From positions 1-52,661 of the forward strand of contig CACXIP010000023.1 in NCBI GenBank assembly GCA_902767775.1: DNA of 52,661 nucleotides, written 5' to 3'. A program made the translations under genes and the position numbers. The notes under the pieces were generated by a model. It was given only the letters and a program-made list of their open reading frames with translations, was not told the DNA's origin and ran no database searches. The DNA is from an uncultured Prevotellaceae bacterium. Lineage in GTDB: Bacteria > Bacteroidota > Bacteroidia > Bacteroidales > Bacteroidaceae. Below, in pieces: positions 16,588 through 25,200 of the stretch (position 1 is its first letter; every line of letters begins with the position of its first letter).

Positions 16588-17610
16588 ATGAACAACGTAT
16601 TTGTATATTGCGAGATAGAAGGCACCAAGATACAGGAAGTATCTCAGGAATTGCTGACCAAAGGCCGCAAACTGGCCAATGAACTGAATGTGGAACTTCA
16701 CGCTGTGGTCATCGGCACCGACATCAAGGGTAAGGTGGAAGACCAAATCCTGCCCTATGGAGTAGACAAGCTGTTTGTCTTCGACGGCGAAGGACTGTTC
16801 CCCTACACCTCTGCACCCCACACCGACATCATGGTCAACCTCTTCAAGGAGGAGCAGCCGCAGATTTGCCTGATGGGTGCCACCGTCATCGGCCGCGACC
16901 TCGGTCCGCGCGTGTCGTCATCGCTCACCAGCGGACTGACAGCCGACTGCACCGAACTGGAGATTGGCGACTACGAGGACAAGAAGAGTGGAAAGACCTA
17001 TAAAAACCTGCTCTACCAAATCCGTCCCGCCTTTGGCGGCAATATCGTGGCCACCATCGTCAATCCCGACCACCGTCCACAGATGGCCACCGTGCGCTCA
17101 GGCGTGATGCAGAAAGCCATCTATGAGGGTGAGTGCCGCAAGGAAGTGGCCTATCCCGAAGTGGGCAAGTATGTCTCTGCCGAGGCATTCGTGGTAAAAG
17201 TGCTCGACCACCATGTGGAGGCAGCCAAGCACAACCTCAAGGGTGCTCAGATTGTCGTGGCCGGCGGTTACGGCATGGGTTCGAAGGAAGGCTTCGACAT
17301 GCTGTTCGACCTCGCCAAGGTGCTCCACGCTGAGGTAGGTGCCTCACGTGCTGCTGTCGATGCCGGTTTCTGCGACCATGACCGTCAGATTGGTCAGACA
17401 GGTGTCACCGTCCACCCGAAGGTGTACATCGCCTGCGGCATCTCCGGTCAGATTCAGCACATCGCCGGTATGCAGGACTCAGGTATCATCATCTCTGTGA
17501 ACAGCGACCCCGATGCCCCCATCAACAGCATCGCCGACTATGTGATTGTTGGAACTGTAGAAGAGGTGGTGCCGAAACTCATCAAATATTACAAGCAGAA
17601 TTCGAAATAA
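16588..17610 (+). CDS. etfA: Electron transfer flavoprotein alpha subunit
   Basis: This is the 340-residue alpha subunit, which binds FAD in its C-terminal domain. The signature GQTGVTVHPKVYIACGISGQ and the following IQHIAGMQDSGIIISVNSDP are complete (near residues 268-310). Translation should start at the ATG at 16588 (MNNVFVYCEIEG); a TTG at 16579 directly after the etfB stop is less likely. The next gene starts on the base after its stop codon, so translation is probably coupled. Confidence 0.94.
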   Translation: MNNVFVYCEIEGTKIQEVSQELLTKGRKLANELNVELHAVVIGTDIKGKVEDQILPYGVDKLFVFDGEGLFPYTSAPHTDIMVNLFKEEQPQICLMGATVIGRDLGPRVSSSLTSGLTADCTELEIGDYEDKKSGKTYKNLLYQIRPAFGGNIVATIVNPDHRPQMATVRSGVMQKAIYEGECRKEVAYPEVGKYVSAEAFVVKVLDHHVEAAKHNLKGAQIVVAGGYGMGSKEGFDMLFDLAKVLHAEVGASRAAVDAGFCDHDRQIGQTGVTVHPKVYIACGISGQIQHIAGMQDSGIIISVNSDPDAPINSIADYVIVGTVEEVVPKLIKYYKQNSK

Positions 17611-17784
17611 ATGAAAAAAGAAGTCTTATATCTGATTTTCTATGGTTTAGCCGTAGTGGTCTTGATGGTCTTTTCGCTGAAAACAGACCACCCATTGTGG
17701 CATAGAATATTGGATGAGGTATTTGCAATCTTCTTTGCAATACGTTTTTACGATACCATCAAAGACTTCATCAATAAAGAATAA
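17611..17784 (+). CDS. Small membrane protein in the etf operon, 57 aa
   Basis: The frame starts with ATG on the base after the etfA stop and ends 5 bases before the acyl-CoA dehydrogenase ATG. The product begins MKKEVLYLIFYGLAVVVLMV, a single strong transmembrane helix. It then has a charged middle (KTDHPLWHRILDEV), a second weaker hydrophobic/aromatic stretch (FAIFFAIRFYD) and a basic end (KDFINKE). No family was recognised. The tight packing and good coding-like composition make it very likely real; it may anchor or modulate the ETF-dehydrogenase complex at the membrane, which is inference only. Confidence 0.7.
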   Translation: MKKEVLYLIFYGLAVVVLMVFSLKTDHPLWHRILDEVFAIFFAIRFYDTIKDFINKE

Positions 17785-17789
17785 GAATT

Positions 17790-19499
17790 ATGGCAAACTA
17801 TTATAGTGATCACCCCGAAATCGCGTTCCATCTCGATCATCCGCTGATGAAGCGCATCGTTGACCTGAAAGAGCGCGGCTATGCCGACGCCAAAGACTAT
17901 CCCGACGCCCCCGTGGACTACGAGGACGCCATTGAGAACTACAAGCGCATCCTCGACATCACCGGCGACGTGGCAGCAAACATTCTGGAGCCCAATTCTG
18001 AGAGCGTGGACCTCGAAGGTCCGCATCTCGAGAACGGCAGAATGATTTATGCCTCCAAGACCTTTGAGAATATCGAAGCCACCCGCAAGGCAGGGCTTCA
18101 CGGCGTCTCCATGCCCCGTCGCTACGGCGGTCTCAACCTCCCCAACGTGACATTCTCGATGCTCAGCGAGGTCATCTCAGCAGCCGATGCCGGTTTCCAG
18201 AACATCTGGAGCCTGCAGTCGTGCATCGACACCCTCTATGAGTTTGGCTCCGAGGAGCAACGCCAGAAATACATCCCGCGCGTCTGTGCCGGCGAGACCA
18301 TGTCGATGGACCTCACCGAGCCTGATGCCGGCAGCGACCTGCAGCGCGTGATGCTCAAGGCCACTTATGATGAGGAGGCTGGTTGCTGGCGTCTGAACGG
18401 TGTGAAGCGCTTCATCACCAACGGCGATTCCGACATCCACCTGGTGCTCGCCCGTTCCGAAGAAGGAACCCGCGACGGCCGCGGTCTGTCGATGTTCATC
18501 TACGACAAGCGCGACGGCGGTGTCGACGTGCGCCACATCGAGCACAAACTCGGCATCCATGGCTCTCCCACCTGTGAGTTGACCTACAAGAATGCCAAGG
18601 CAGAGCTCTGCGGCAGCACCCGCCTGGGTCTTATCAAATATGTGATGGCACTGATGAACGGTGCCCGTTTGGGTATCGCCGCACAAAGTGTCGGTGTGGA
18701 GCAGGAAGCCTACAACGAAGGACTGAAATATGCACGTGAGCGTGCTCAATTTGGCAAGAAAATCATTGAGTTCCCCGCTGTCTACGACATGCTCTCACGC
18801 ATGAAGGCAAAGCTCGACGCTGGTCGCTCGCTGCTCTACCAAACCGCCCGCTATGTGGACATCTACAAGGCTTTGGAGGACATCCAGCGCGACACGAAGC
18901 AACTCACTCCCGAGGAGCGTCAGGAACTGAAGAAATACACCCGTCTGGCAGATGCCTTCACACCGCTTGCCAAGGGAATGAACTCAGAGTATGCCAACCA
19001 AAATGCCTACGACGCCATCTCCATCCACGGCGGTTCGGGCTTCATCATGGAGTACAAGAGCCAGCGCCTCTTCCGCGATGCCCGCATCTTCTCCATCTAT
19101 GAGGGAACAACCCAGTTGCAGGTGGTGGCTGCCTCACGCTACATCACCAACGGCACCTACCTCGGTATCATCAAGGAGATGCTGGAGAGCGAGGTTGCCG
19201 ACGACCTGAAGGCACTGAAGGCCCGCGTAGCCGCCATGACCGCCCTTTATGAGGAGGTGCTTGCTGAGGTGAAGGCAGAGGACAACGCCGAGAAGACCGA
19301 CTACGTGCTGCGCCGCCTCTATGAGATGACCGCCGACATCATCATGTCGCTGCTCATCCTCGACGACGCCACCCGTTCGCCCGAGCTCTTCACCAAGAGT
19401 GCTCAGGTGTATGTGCGCCATGCCGAGGCAGAGTGCAACGGCCACTACACCTTCATCAAGAACTTCAAGGCAGAGGATTTGGACGCCTACAGGCAGTAA
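17790..19499 (+). CDS. Acyl-CoA dehydrogenase, long form
   Basis: The 569-residue flavoenzyme oxidises acyl-CoA to enoyl-CoA and passes electrons to ETF. Motifs: MSMDLTEPDAGSDLQ near residue 171 (FAD contact), GARLGIAAQSVGVEQEAY near 290, RAQFGKKIIEFP near 318, and IYEGTTQLQ near 435, holding the likely catalytic glutamate. It is longer than the usual ~380 residues, with an N-terminal extension and about 120 extra C-terminal residues, as in the large acyl-CoA dehydrogenases linked to etfBA in Bacteroidetes. Being in one operon with both ETF subunits, it is their probable electron donor (or acceptor, if run as an enoyl-CoA reductase). Confidence 0.92.
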   Translation: MANYYSDHPEIAFHLDHPLMKRIVDLKERGYADAKDYPDAPVDYEDAIENYKRILDITGDVAANILEPNSESVDLEGPHLENGRMIYASKTFENIEATRKAGLHGVSMPRRYGGLNLPNVTFSMLSEVISAADAGFQNIWSLQSCIDTLYEFGSEEQRQKYIPRVCAGETMSMDLTEPDAGSDLQRVMLKATYDEEAGCWRLNGVKRFITNGDSDIHLVLARSEEGTRDGRGLSMFIYDKRDGGVDVRHIEHKLGIHGSPTCELTYKNAKAELCGSTRLGLIKYVMALMNGARLGIAAQSVGVEQEAYNEGLKYARERAQFGKKIIEFPAVYDMLSRMKAKLDAGRSLLYQTARYVDIYKALEDIQRDTKQLTPEERQELKKYTRLADAFTPLAKGMNSEYANQNAYDAISIHGGSGFIMEYKSQRLFRDARIFSIYEGTTQLQVVAASRYITNGTYLGIIKEMLESEVADDLKALKARVAAMTALYEEVLAEVKAEDNAEKTDYVLRRLYEMTADIIMSLLILDDATRSPELFTKSAQVYVRHAEAECNGHYTFIKNFKAEDLDAYRQ

Positions 19500-19517
19500 G
19501 ACCAATCATCCGATACT

Positions 19518-19560
19518 AAAAAGAATCGGCAGTAACCCATGGTTATTGCCGATTCTTTTT
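19518..19560 (+). terminator. Strong, probably bidirectional terminator
   Basis: A ~20-bp stem AAAAAGAATCGGCAGTAACC / GGTTATTGCCGATTCTTTTT with a CAT loop. It ends the etf operon and, read in reverse, the convergent 89-aa gene. Confidence 0.92.
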
Positions 19561-19574
19561 ATTGCGGGGAGCGT

Positions 19575-19844
19575 CTACTCCTCCACAGTCCAGGGAGAAC
19601 CTTTGCTCAGACGGATGGCGTCCTGCCCTGGCTGCAGGTCGGGCATGTCATTCAACGTGGGGTCAAGGAGAAGGATGTCTTCCACAGACACGACATCCAA
19701 GTCATCGTCTGAACAGTCAAGAACACCAAGGGCTGTCCAGTCACTCTCGTCATCGAGGGCAACACAGACAATGTCGTCCTCACCCGTCAATATCTGTCGG
19801 GTGGTGACAACGGGTTTCCAAAAATCATCGGTTTTTAAGGTCAT
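19575..19844 (-). CDS. Acidic hypothetical protein, 89 aa
   Basis: The product MTLKTDDFWKPVVTTRQILT... is short and rich in Asp/Glu (about a quarter of residues), with no signal peptide or membrane segment. It shows beta-strand-like stretches (DIVCVALDDESDW, VVSVEDILLLDP). I do not recognise the family; some immunity-like small proteins look similar, but there is no toxin partner nearby. The octamer array CTAAACGACCAACCC touches its ATG. It ends 14 bases from the shared terminator, which supports a real transcription unit. Confidence 0.6.
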   Translation of the reverse strand: MTLKTDDFWKPVVTTRQILTGEDDIVCVALDDESDWTALGVLDCSDDDLDVVSVEDILLLDPTLNDMPDLQPGQDAIRLSKGSPWTVEE

Positions 19845-19846
19845 GG

Positions 19847-20095
19847 GTTGGTCGTTTAGGGGGTTGGTCGTTTGGTCGTTTGGGTTTTAGGAGTTTAGGA
19901 GTTTAGGAGATTAGGAGTTTAGACATATGACTTTTTGGTCATTTAGTCGTTTGGTCGTTTGGGTTTTAGGAGTTTAGGAGTCTAGGAGATTAGGAGTTTA
20001 GACATATGACTTTTTGGTCGTTTGGGGGGGTGGTCGTTTGGGCGTTTGGGCGTCAAGCGTAGCTTAAACCTCAAATCTTAAATCTCAAATCTTAA
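19847..20095. repeat. Mixed octamer, GGAGTTTA and TCAAATC arrays
   Basis: Octamers (19847-19887, 19938-19968, 20018-20053) alternate with two near-identical GGAGTTTAGGAG...GACATATGACTTTTTGG blocks (about 19888-19936 and 19969-20018). The stretch ends with AAGCGTAGCTTA, the edge of the 79-bp element, and TCAAATC words. No gene is present. Confidence 0.85.
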
Positions 20096-20104
20096 ATCTC
20101 AAAT

Positions 20105-21313
20105 CTACCTGCACAATGCCTCGCAGATGCGGTCTTGGAAGTCGCGGCCATCGGAAGCCTTGATGACACCTTGGTTGAGGATGGCGAAACACATTTCGTG
20201 ACCATTGGAACCCACACAATAGCCCGCAAGGGTGGAGACACCCGACACGGTGCCCGTCTTCGCATGGACATTGTTGTAGCAGGCGCCCTTCTTCATCCTG
20301 TTGCCCAACGTGCCATCCACACCAGCGATGGGGAGAGCGGGATACAGGTGGGTGAAGATAGCCTTGTTGTCATAGGCATAGCGCAAGAGTTTCACCAGCA
20401 TCTCCGCCGTCACATAACTATAAAGAGACAGTCCGCTGCCATCGGCAATGGTATAGTTGGTCGGGTCGAGTCCCAACCGTGAGAGCAACCGCTTCACCGC
20501 CGCAGAGGCATCTGCCGCGCGCCCCGGATTGGTGGAATTGGCGCGTGCCACCTGATAGAACATCGACTCAGCATATAGATTGTCACTGTCCTTCATCATA
20601 CGCGAAAGCACCTTGTCTATACCGGTGCGGTAGCGCACCACCTCAGTACAGTTCTGAGGCACCTTGCCTTTGCCCAGCATGACATTGAGTCCGATGCCCT
20701 GACTTCTCATCTCGCGCAGCAGCACAGTGAGAAACTGGTCTTTCTTATCCACCAGCAAAGGTGTGAGCCGGTAGTTGTCGTCGTCCCAGCACCATCCGCT
20801 GCCGTAGGTGAGCGTGTCTTTCATCGTCAGGTCAGCCACCACCATTCCGTCTATGTTGGAGATGCCAGCCCGCCTGATGTCGTTCACCATATAGCGGATA
20901 TCATCCTGATTGACGGTAGGGTCGAAGCCCCCGACGCAATATAGTGACCCCCTGAGCGTATCGCCCACTATGGTACCTTTGTAGCAAAGACTTGTATAAT
21001 AGCAATAGTCACCCCCAAGCATATCGAGGGCGGTGATGGCCGTCACCAATTTCATGACCGAGGCGGGACGCTGCCGCTGGCGCTCATTGAGGGTATACAC
21101 CACTTCATTGTCGGTGAGGTCGTATACCATCAGCCCCAATTGGGTGGACTGCAGCAGGCGGTCGCTCATCATGTTGTCGAGGCGTGTCCTCACCTGGTCG
21201 ACCCATCTGGGTTCCTGCATCGCTGCAGGGAATTCGGTGATGTAGCCATCCACAATCTGTCCCTGAGCAGTCAGGGACAGCAGAAGGAGCAAAAAGGGAA
21301 TCAGTTTGCGCAT
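20105..21313 (-). CDS. dacB: D-alanyl-D-alanine carboxypeptidase/endopeptidase (PBP4 family)
   Basis: The 402-residue exported penicillin-binding protein trims peptidoglycan cross-links. A signal peptide (MRKLIPFLLLLLSLTAQGQ) leads, then the three active-site motifs: SVMK (residues 85-88), SDN near 247, and KTG in HAKTGTVSG near 354. The order and length fit the S13 family. It lies 32 bp downstream of the cohesin-like gene on the same strand, so the two may be cotranscribed. Confidence 0.93.
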   Translation of the reverse strand: MRKLIPFLLLLLSLTAQGQIVDGYITEFPAAMQEPRWVDQVRTRLDNMMSDRLLQSTQLGLMVYDLTDNEVVYTLNERQRQRPASVMKLVTAITALDMLGGDYCYYTSLCYKGTIVGDTLRGSLYCVGGFDPTVNQDDIRYMVNDIRRAGISNIDGMVVADLTMKDTLTYGSGWCWDDDNYRLTPLLVDKKDQFLTVLLREMRSQGIGLNVMLGKGKVPQNCTEVVRYRTGIDKVLSRMMKDSDNLYAESMFYQVARANSTNPGRAADASAAVKRLLSRLGLDPTNYTIADGSGLSLYSYVTAEMLVKLLRYAYDNKAIFTHLYPALPIAGVDGTLGNRMKKGACYNNVHAKTGTVSGVSTLAGYCVGSNGHEMCFAILNQGVIKASDGRDFQDRICEALCR

Positions 21314-21345
21314 GACCTAACGTAAGTCAGTAGAGGCTGCCGCCA

Positions 21346-22032
21346 TCATTCCTTGTGGAGAATAATGTCCACAATTCTCATGCCATCGGTAATGTTGACA
21401 ATGCCATTATTGTCCATATCGGCATACTTGAAGATGAACTCGGGATAGATTTCGCCAAGGACGTAGCTGACCACCAGCATGACATCTGTCACATCTACAT
21501 TCTTGCTGAAGTTCACATCACCCATCATCGTCTGAGTTATGTTGATGTCGAACTCAGAGGGTTCACAATCAATGGCAGCCCCATCGACACGGCTGAGGAC
21601 GACCTCTGACAGCTTGCCCGTCAATACATCCTCTGCTGTCCACTCTTCTGGCGCTTTCATGGTGAATGTCATCAATGGTCCTTCATTTCCATTGATGAGC
21701 ACATTGATCATGGAATAGGCCATCACCCTATACCAGCCCTCACCGAGGTCGCGTATAGAAGCGGTCATGTCCGAGTTGCTGTATCTGTCGGAAAAAGTGT
21801 AAGTAAAACGGTCATTTTCATCCGTCGTCAATGTGATTCCATCAGGCAGGAACAGGTCAAACTGAAAACCATTATACTTATCATCCCCCTCATTAGTCAT
21901 TGATATGACCAATGAAGAAGAACCTCCAGCAAAAATGTCTTCAGCCTGAGCAGAAACTGATATTTTATTGGTTGTCTGGCTCCATGCCATCACCGGAAGA
22001 ATCACAGCGAGCAACAGTATGTACTTTCTCAT
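21346..22032 (-). CDS. Secreted cohesin-like protein with C-terminal dockerin-like repeats
   Basis: The 228-residue product has a signal peptide (MRKYILLLAVILPVMAWSQ), a beta-rich domain of about 140 residues, and a dockerin type I-like pair at about 170-226. The beta-rich part (KISVSAQAEDIFAGGSSSLV, FQFDLFLPDGITLT) has the look of cohesin or related adhesin domains. In the dockerin-like part the first loop, GDVNFSKNVDVTDVM, has lost some calcium ligands; the second, ADMDNNGIVNITDGM, keeps the DxDxNG pattern. It is divergent from the giant protease gene, which also ends in dockerin-like repeats. The cohesin call rests on fold pattern only and is less certain than the dockerin call. Confidence 0.72.
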   Translation of the reverse strand: MRKYILLLAVILPVMAWSQTTNKISVSAQAEDIFAGGSSSLVISMTNEGDDKYNGFQFDLFLPDGITLTTDENDRFTYTFSDRYSNSDMTASIRDLGEGWYRVMAYSMINVLINGNEGPLMTFTMKAPEEWTAEDVLTGKLSEVVLSRVDGAAIDCEPSEFDINITQTMMGDVNFSKNVDVTDVMLVVSYVLGEIYPEFIFKYADMDNNGIVNITDGMRIVDIILHKE

Positions 22033-22075
22033 AACTCCCTATCCAAAAGTATTTTCACTATTTCCAACATATAAA

Positions 22076-22112
22076 AAACTGCACATAAGAGCAGTTTACG
22101 GCGGTAAAATTA
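22076..22112 (-). promoter_or_regulatory. Hairpin leader and weak -7 box of the cohesin-like gene
   Basis: On the minus strand a TAATTTTA box (22105-22112, one base off TAnnTTTG) is followed by a stem AAACTGC / GCAGTTT (22076-22097) and a T run, 44 bases before the ATG. It could be an attenuator or an mRNA-protecting 5' hairpin. Confidence 0.3.
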
Positions 22113-22174
22113 CTACTTTTTTACGAGTAAGCCAAAAAAAATCGTTGAATAATCATTTTTTCTTAATTTTTATG

Positions 22175-22182
22175 TATCTTTG
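22175..22182 (+). promoter_or_regulatory. -7 promoter box TATCTTTG of the giant protease gene
   Basis: This is an exact -7 box. No TTTG lies at the usual distance. The leader of about 80 bases to the ATG at 22270 is free of other features. Confidence 0.5.
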
Positions 22183-22269
22183 CGAACTAATGTATAGGAT
22201 TATTCATTCCACCATGTGAATGGGCAGAATCCAACTTAAGAAAAAGGAACACAGCAAACTACATCATAT

Positions 22270-25200
22270 ATGAGAGACAGAGTAAGCACGATTATCATCG
22301 TATCGGCTTGTCTGCTGACCATGGGTTGGGGCAATCTGCATGCCAATCCTATTTCAGCAGAGGAGGCCATGCAGAAAGCCATGTCGATGATGAACTCGGG
22401 GCAGACACATCGAATTCGCGGCAACAGACAGCTCACACTCGCCTATGCCCATGCCGACAGGAGCAAGTCCGACCAACCGTTGTTGTATGCTTTCAACATA
22501 TCCGATGACAATGGTTTTATCATCGCCTCAGGCGACGACCGTGCAGAACCAATCCTGGGATATTGCGACCAAGGACAGTTCAACCCCGACTCCATCCCCG
22601 TCAACATGAGGGAATGGATGGACGGATTGGCCGAAGAAATCGCCTGGGCACAGGACAACGGATACGCATCAGCCACCAGCAGCACACCCTCAAATGCCAA
22701 GTCGACCATCAACTATCTGGTGAAGTCCACATGGGGGCAGAACACCCCTTTCAACAATCTGTGCGCCTTTAATGGGACAATCTGTGCGGCAGGATGCGTG
22801 GCCATCTCCATGGCACAAATCATATATTACTGGGCTTCTGTTGGCAAAAATGGCCAATATTTCCGCAGAGGCAGCAAGGCACTGCCTGCCTACACCACAA
22901 AGACTATGGGTTACTCTGTAGGAGCTCTAAGTGCGTTGAGCAGTTTCAGTTGGACGGACATGACCGATGAAAAGCCCACCACCAGCGCCTCCAAAAAAGC
23001 CGTGTCACAACTTATCCGCTACTGTGGGCAAGCCGTACAGATGGACTATGCGGAAGGCACCTCCATCGCCTCGAGCAGCAAAATAGCGCCAACACTGAAG
23101 GATATCTTCGGCTTCAACTTCAGCATGAAAACCGCCAATGCCAACGACATGACCACCACCCAATGGAACGACTTGATCTATAACGAACTGGCAGCGGGCA
23201 GGCCTGTCATCATGAATGGCTCAAACCCCAACGGCGGTGGCCATGCCTTCATCTGCGACGGCTACAATGCCTCCAACAGCAAGTTTCATTTCAACTGGGG
23301 ATGGGCTGGATATTGTGATGGATGGTTTGCGATGAACGCCCTCGTTGTCGACGGATCCTCTTACAACAACAGCAAGACGGCAATCTACAACATCGATCCC
23401 TTTGACATCAGTGCCTATGCCTTATTGTCATCCGATGCGACCACATTGACATTCTACAACGACGCCAAGCGCAACAGCCGCACCGGCACAGTATATGAGC
23501 TCAACACAGGGCAGACCGCCCCGGGATGGAGCAGCAAGAAAACCATCAAGAAAGTAGTGTTCGACAGTTCGTTTGCCTCTTATACCCCCACCTCCACCTA
23601 TGGATGGTTTCTGGAACAGAGCGTACTGACCACCCTGACCAATCTTGCCAACCTCAACACATCGCAGACAACCAACATGGCAAGGATGTTCAAAGGATGC
23701 ACCAGTCTAAAAGCCATCGACCTCAGCAAGTTCAGCACCGCCAAGGTCACCACTATGGCCGAGATGTTCTACGGCTGCACCGGACTGACGAGCCTCGACC
23801 TCACCCCGCTCAACATGTCGGCAGTCACCAACACCACCTCGTTGGCATCGGGCTGCACAGGAGTGCAATCCGTCACCCTCCCATCCACCGCCCCCACCGA
23901 CCTCAACGCCTATGCCTTCAGCAATGTTGGCACCTCGGCAGCGCCCTGCAAAATCACGGCACCATCAGGTTTCAATTTCGGTGTCAACACCGCTGTTATC
24001 AGTTTCAAGTGGAAAAGTGGATATTTCTATCTGTCAGGAGCAAAAGCCCCATATGCTTATATGGAAGGCACACAAATCAATTTCTGCTATGATGCCAATG
24101 CGTGGACACGTTCCAGCACACCCTACCCCTTGAACTCAGGCACCACCAACCCAGGATGGTATGGTCAGGACGAAGCTATCACCACCATCGTCTTCAACAG
24201 CGCATTCGCATCAGTCAGACCCACCAGCACCTACCGATGGTTCTCCGGCATGGCAAATCTCACCAAAATCACAGGCCTCTCCTACCTCAACACCTCTGAG
24301 GTGACCAACATCACAGCCATGTTCTACCAATGCGGCAAGCTGACCGACATCGACCTCAGCACCATGGACTTCAGCAAGGTGACTTCCTCGAGCTATTTCA
24401 TGAGCAGTTGCAGCGGCCTGACCAAACTGACCCTTCCCGCATCGGCTACCGGACTATACACCAACGCCTTCTCGGGAGTAGGCACCGCCTCTGCGCCCTG
24501 CATCGTCACGGCACCCAACGGTTTCAACTTCGACACCGACACCTCCGGGCTCACCTTCAAGTGGAAGGGCGGAGTATTCTATCTCACAGGCACCAAGACG
24601 CCATATGCCATCCTGTCGGGCAACCAACTCACATTCTATTATGACGACACAGCATGGTCGAGAGGCACCACCTTCTATTCCCTCAACACAGGCAGCACCA
24701 ACCCAGGATGGTATGGTCAGGTCGAAGGAGTCACCACCGTTGTCTTCAACAGTGCTTTTGCGTCAGCCCGTCCCACATCCACCTACCGTTGGTTTGCCGG
24801 CATGTCGAATCTCACCAAAATCACAGGCCTCACCTACCTCAACACCTCTGAGGTGACCAGCATGGTTTATATGTTCTACAACTGCAGCGCCCTGACCAGC
24901 ATCGACCTCAGCAAATTCAACACAGCCAAGACCACCAGCATGGCATATATGTTCTTCGGTTGTCAATCGGTCAAGAGCCTTGACCTGAGCAAGTTGAATA
25001 CAGCCAACGTCACCTCTTTGAACTATATGTTCAGCGGTTGCAGCGCACTGACCAGTCTCGACATGAGCAGTTGGGACATGGGCAAAGTCACCTCCTGCTC
25101 CTATATGGCTAAAGACTGCAGTCAGGTGAGCAGCGTCAACATCCCCGCCTCCATGCCCAACCTCAGTGCAGCCTCCTTCTACGGGATAGGCAGTGCCTCG

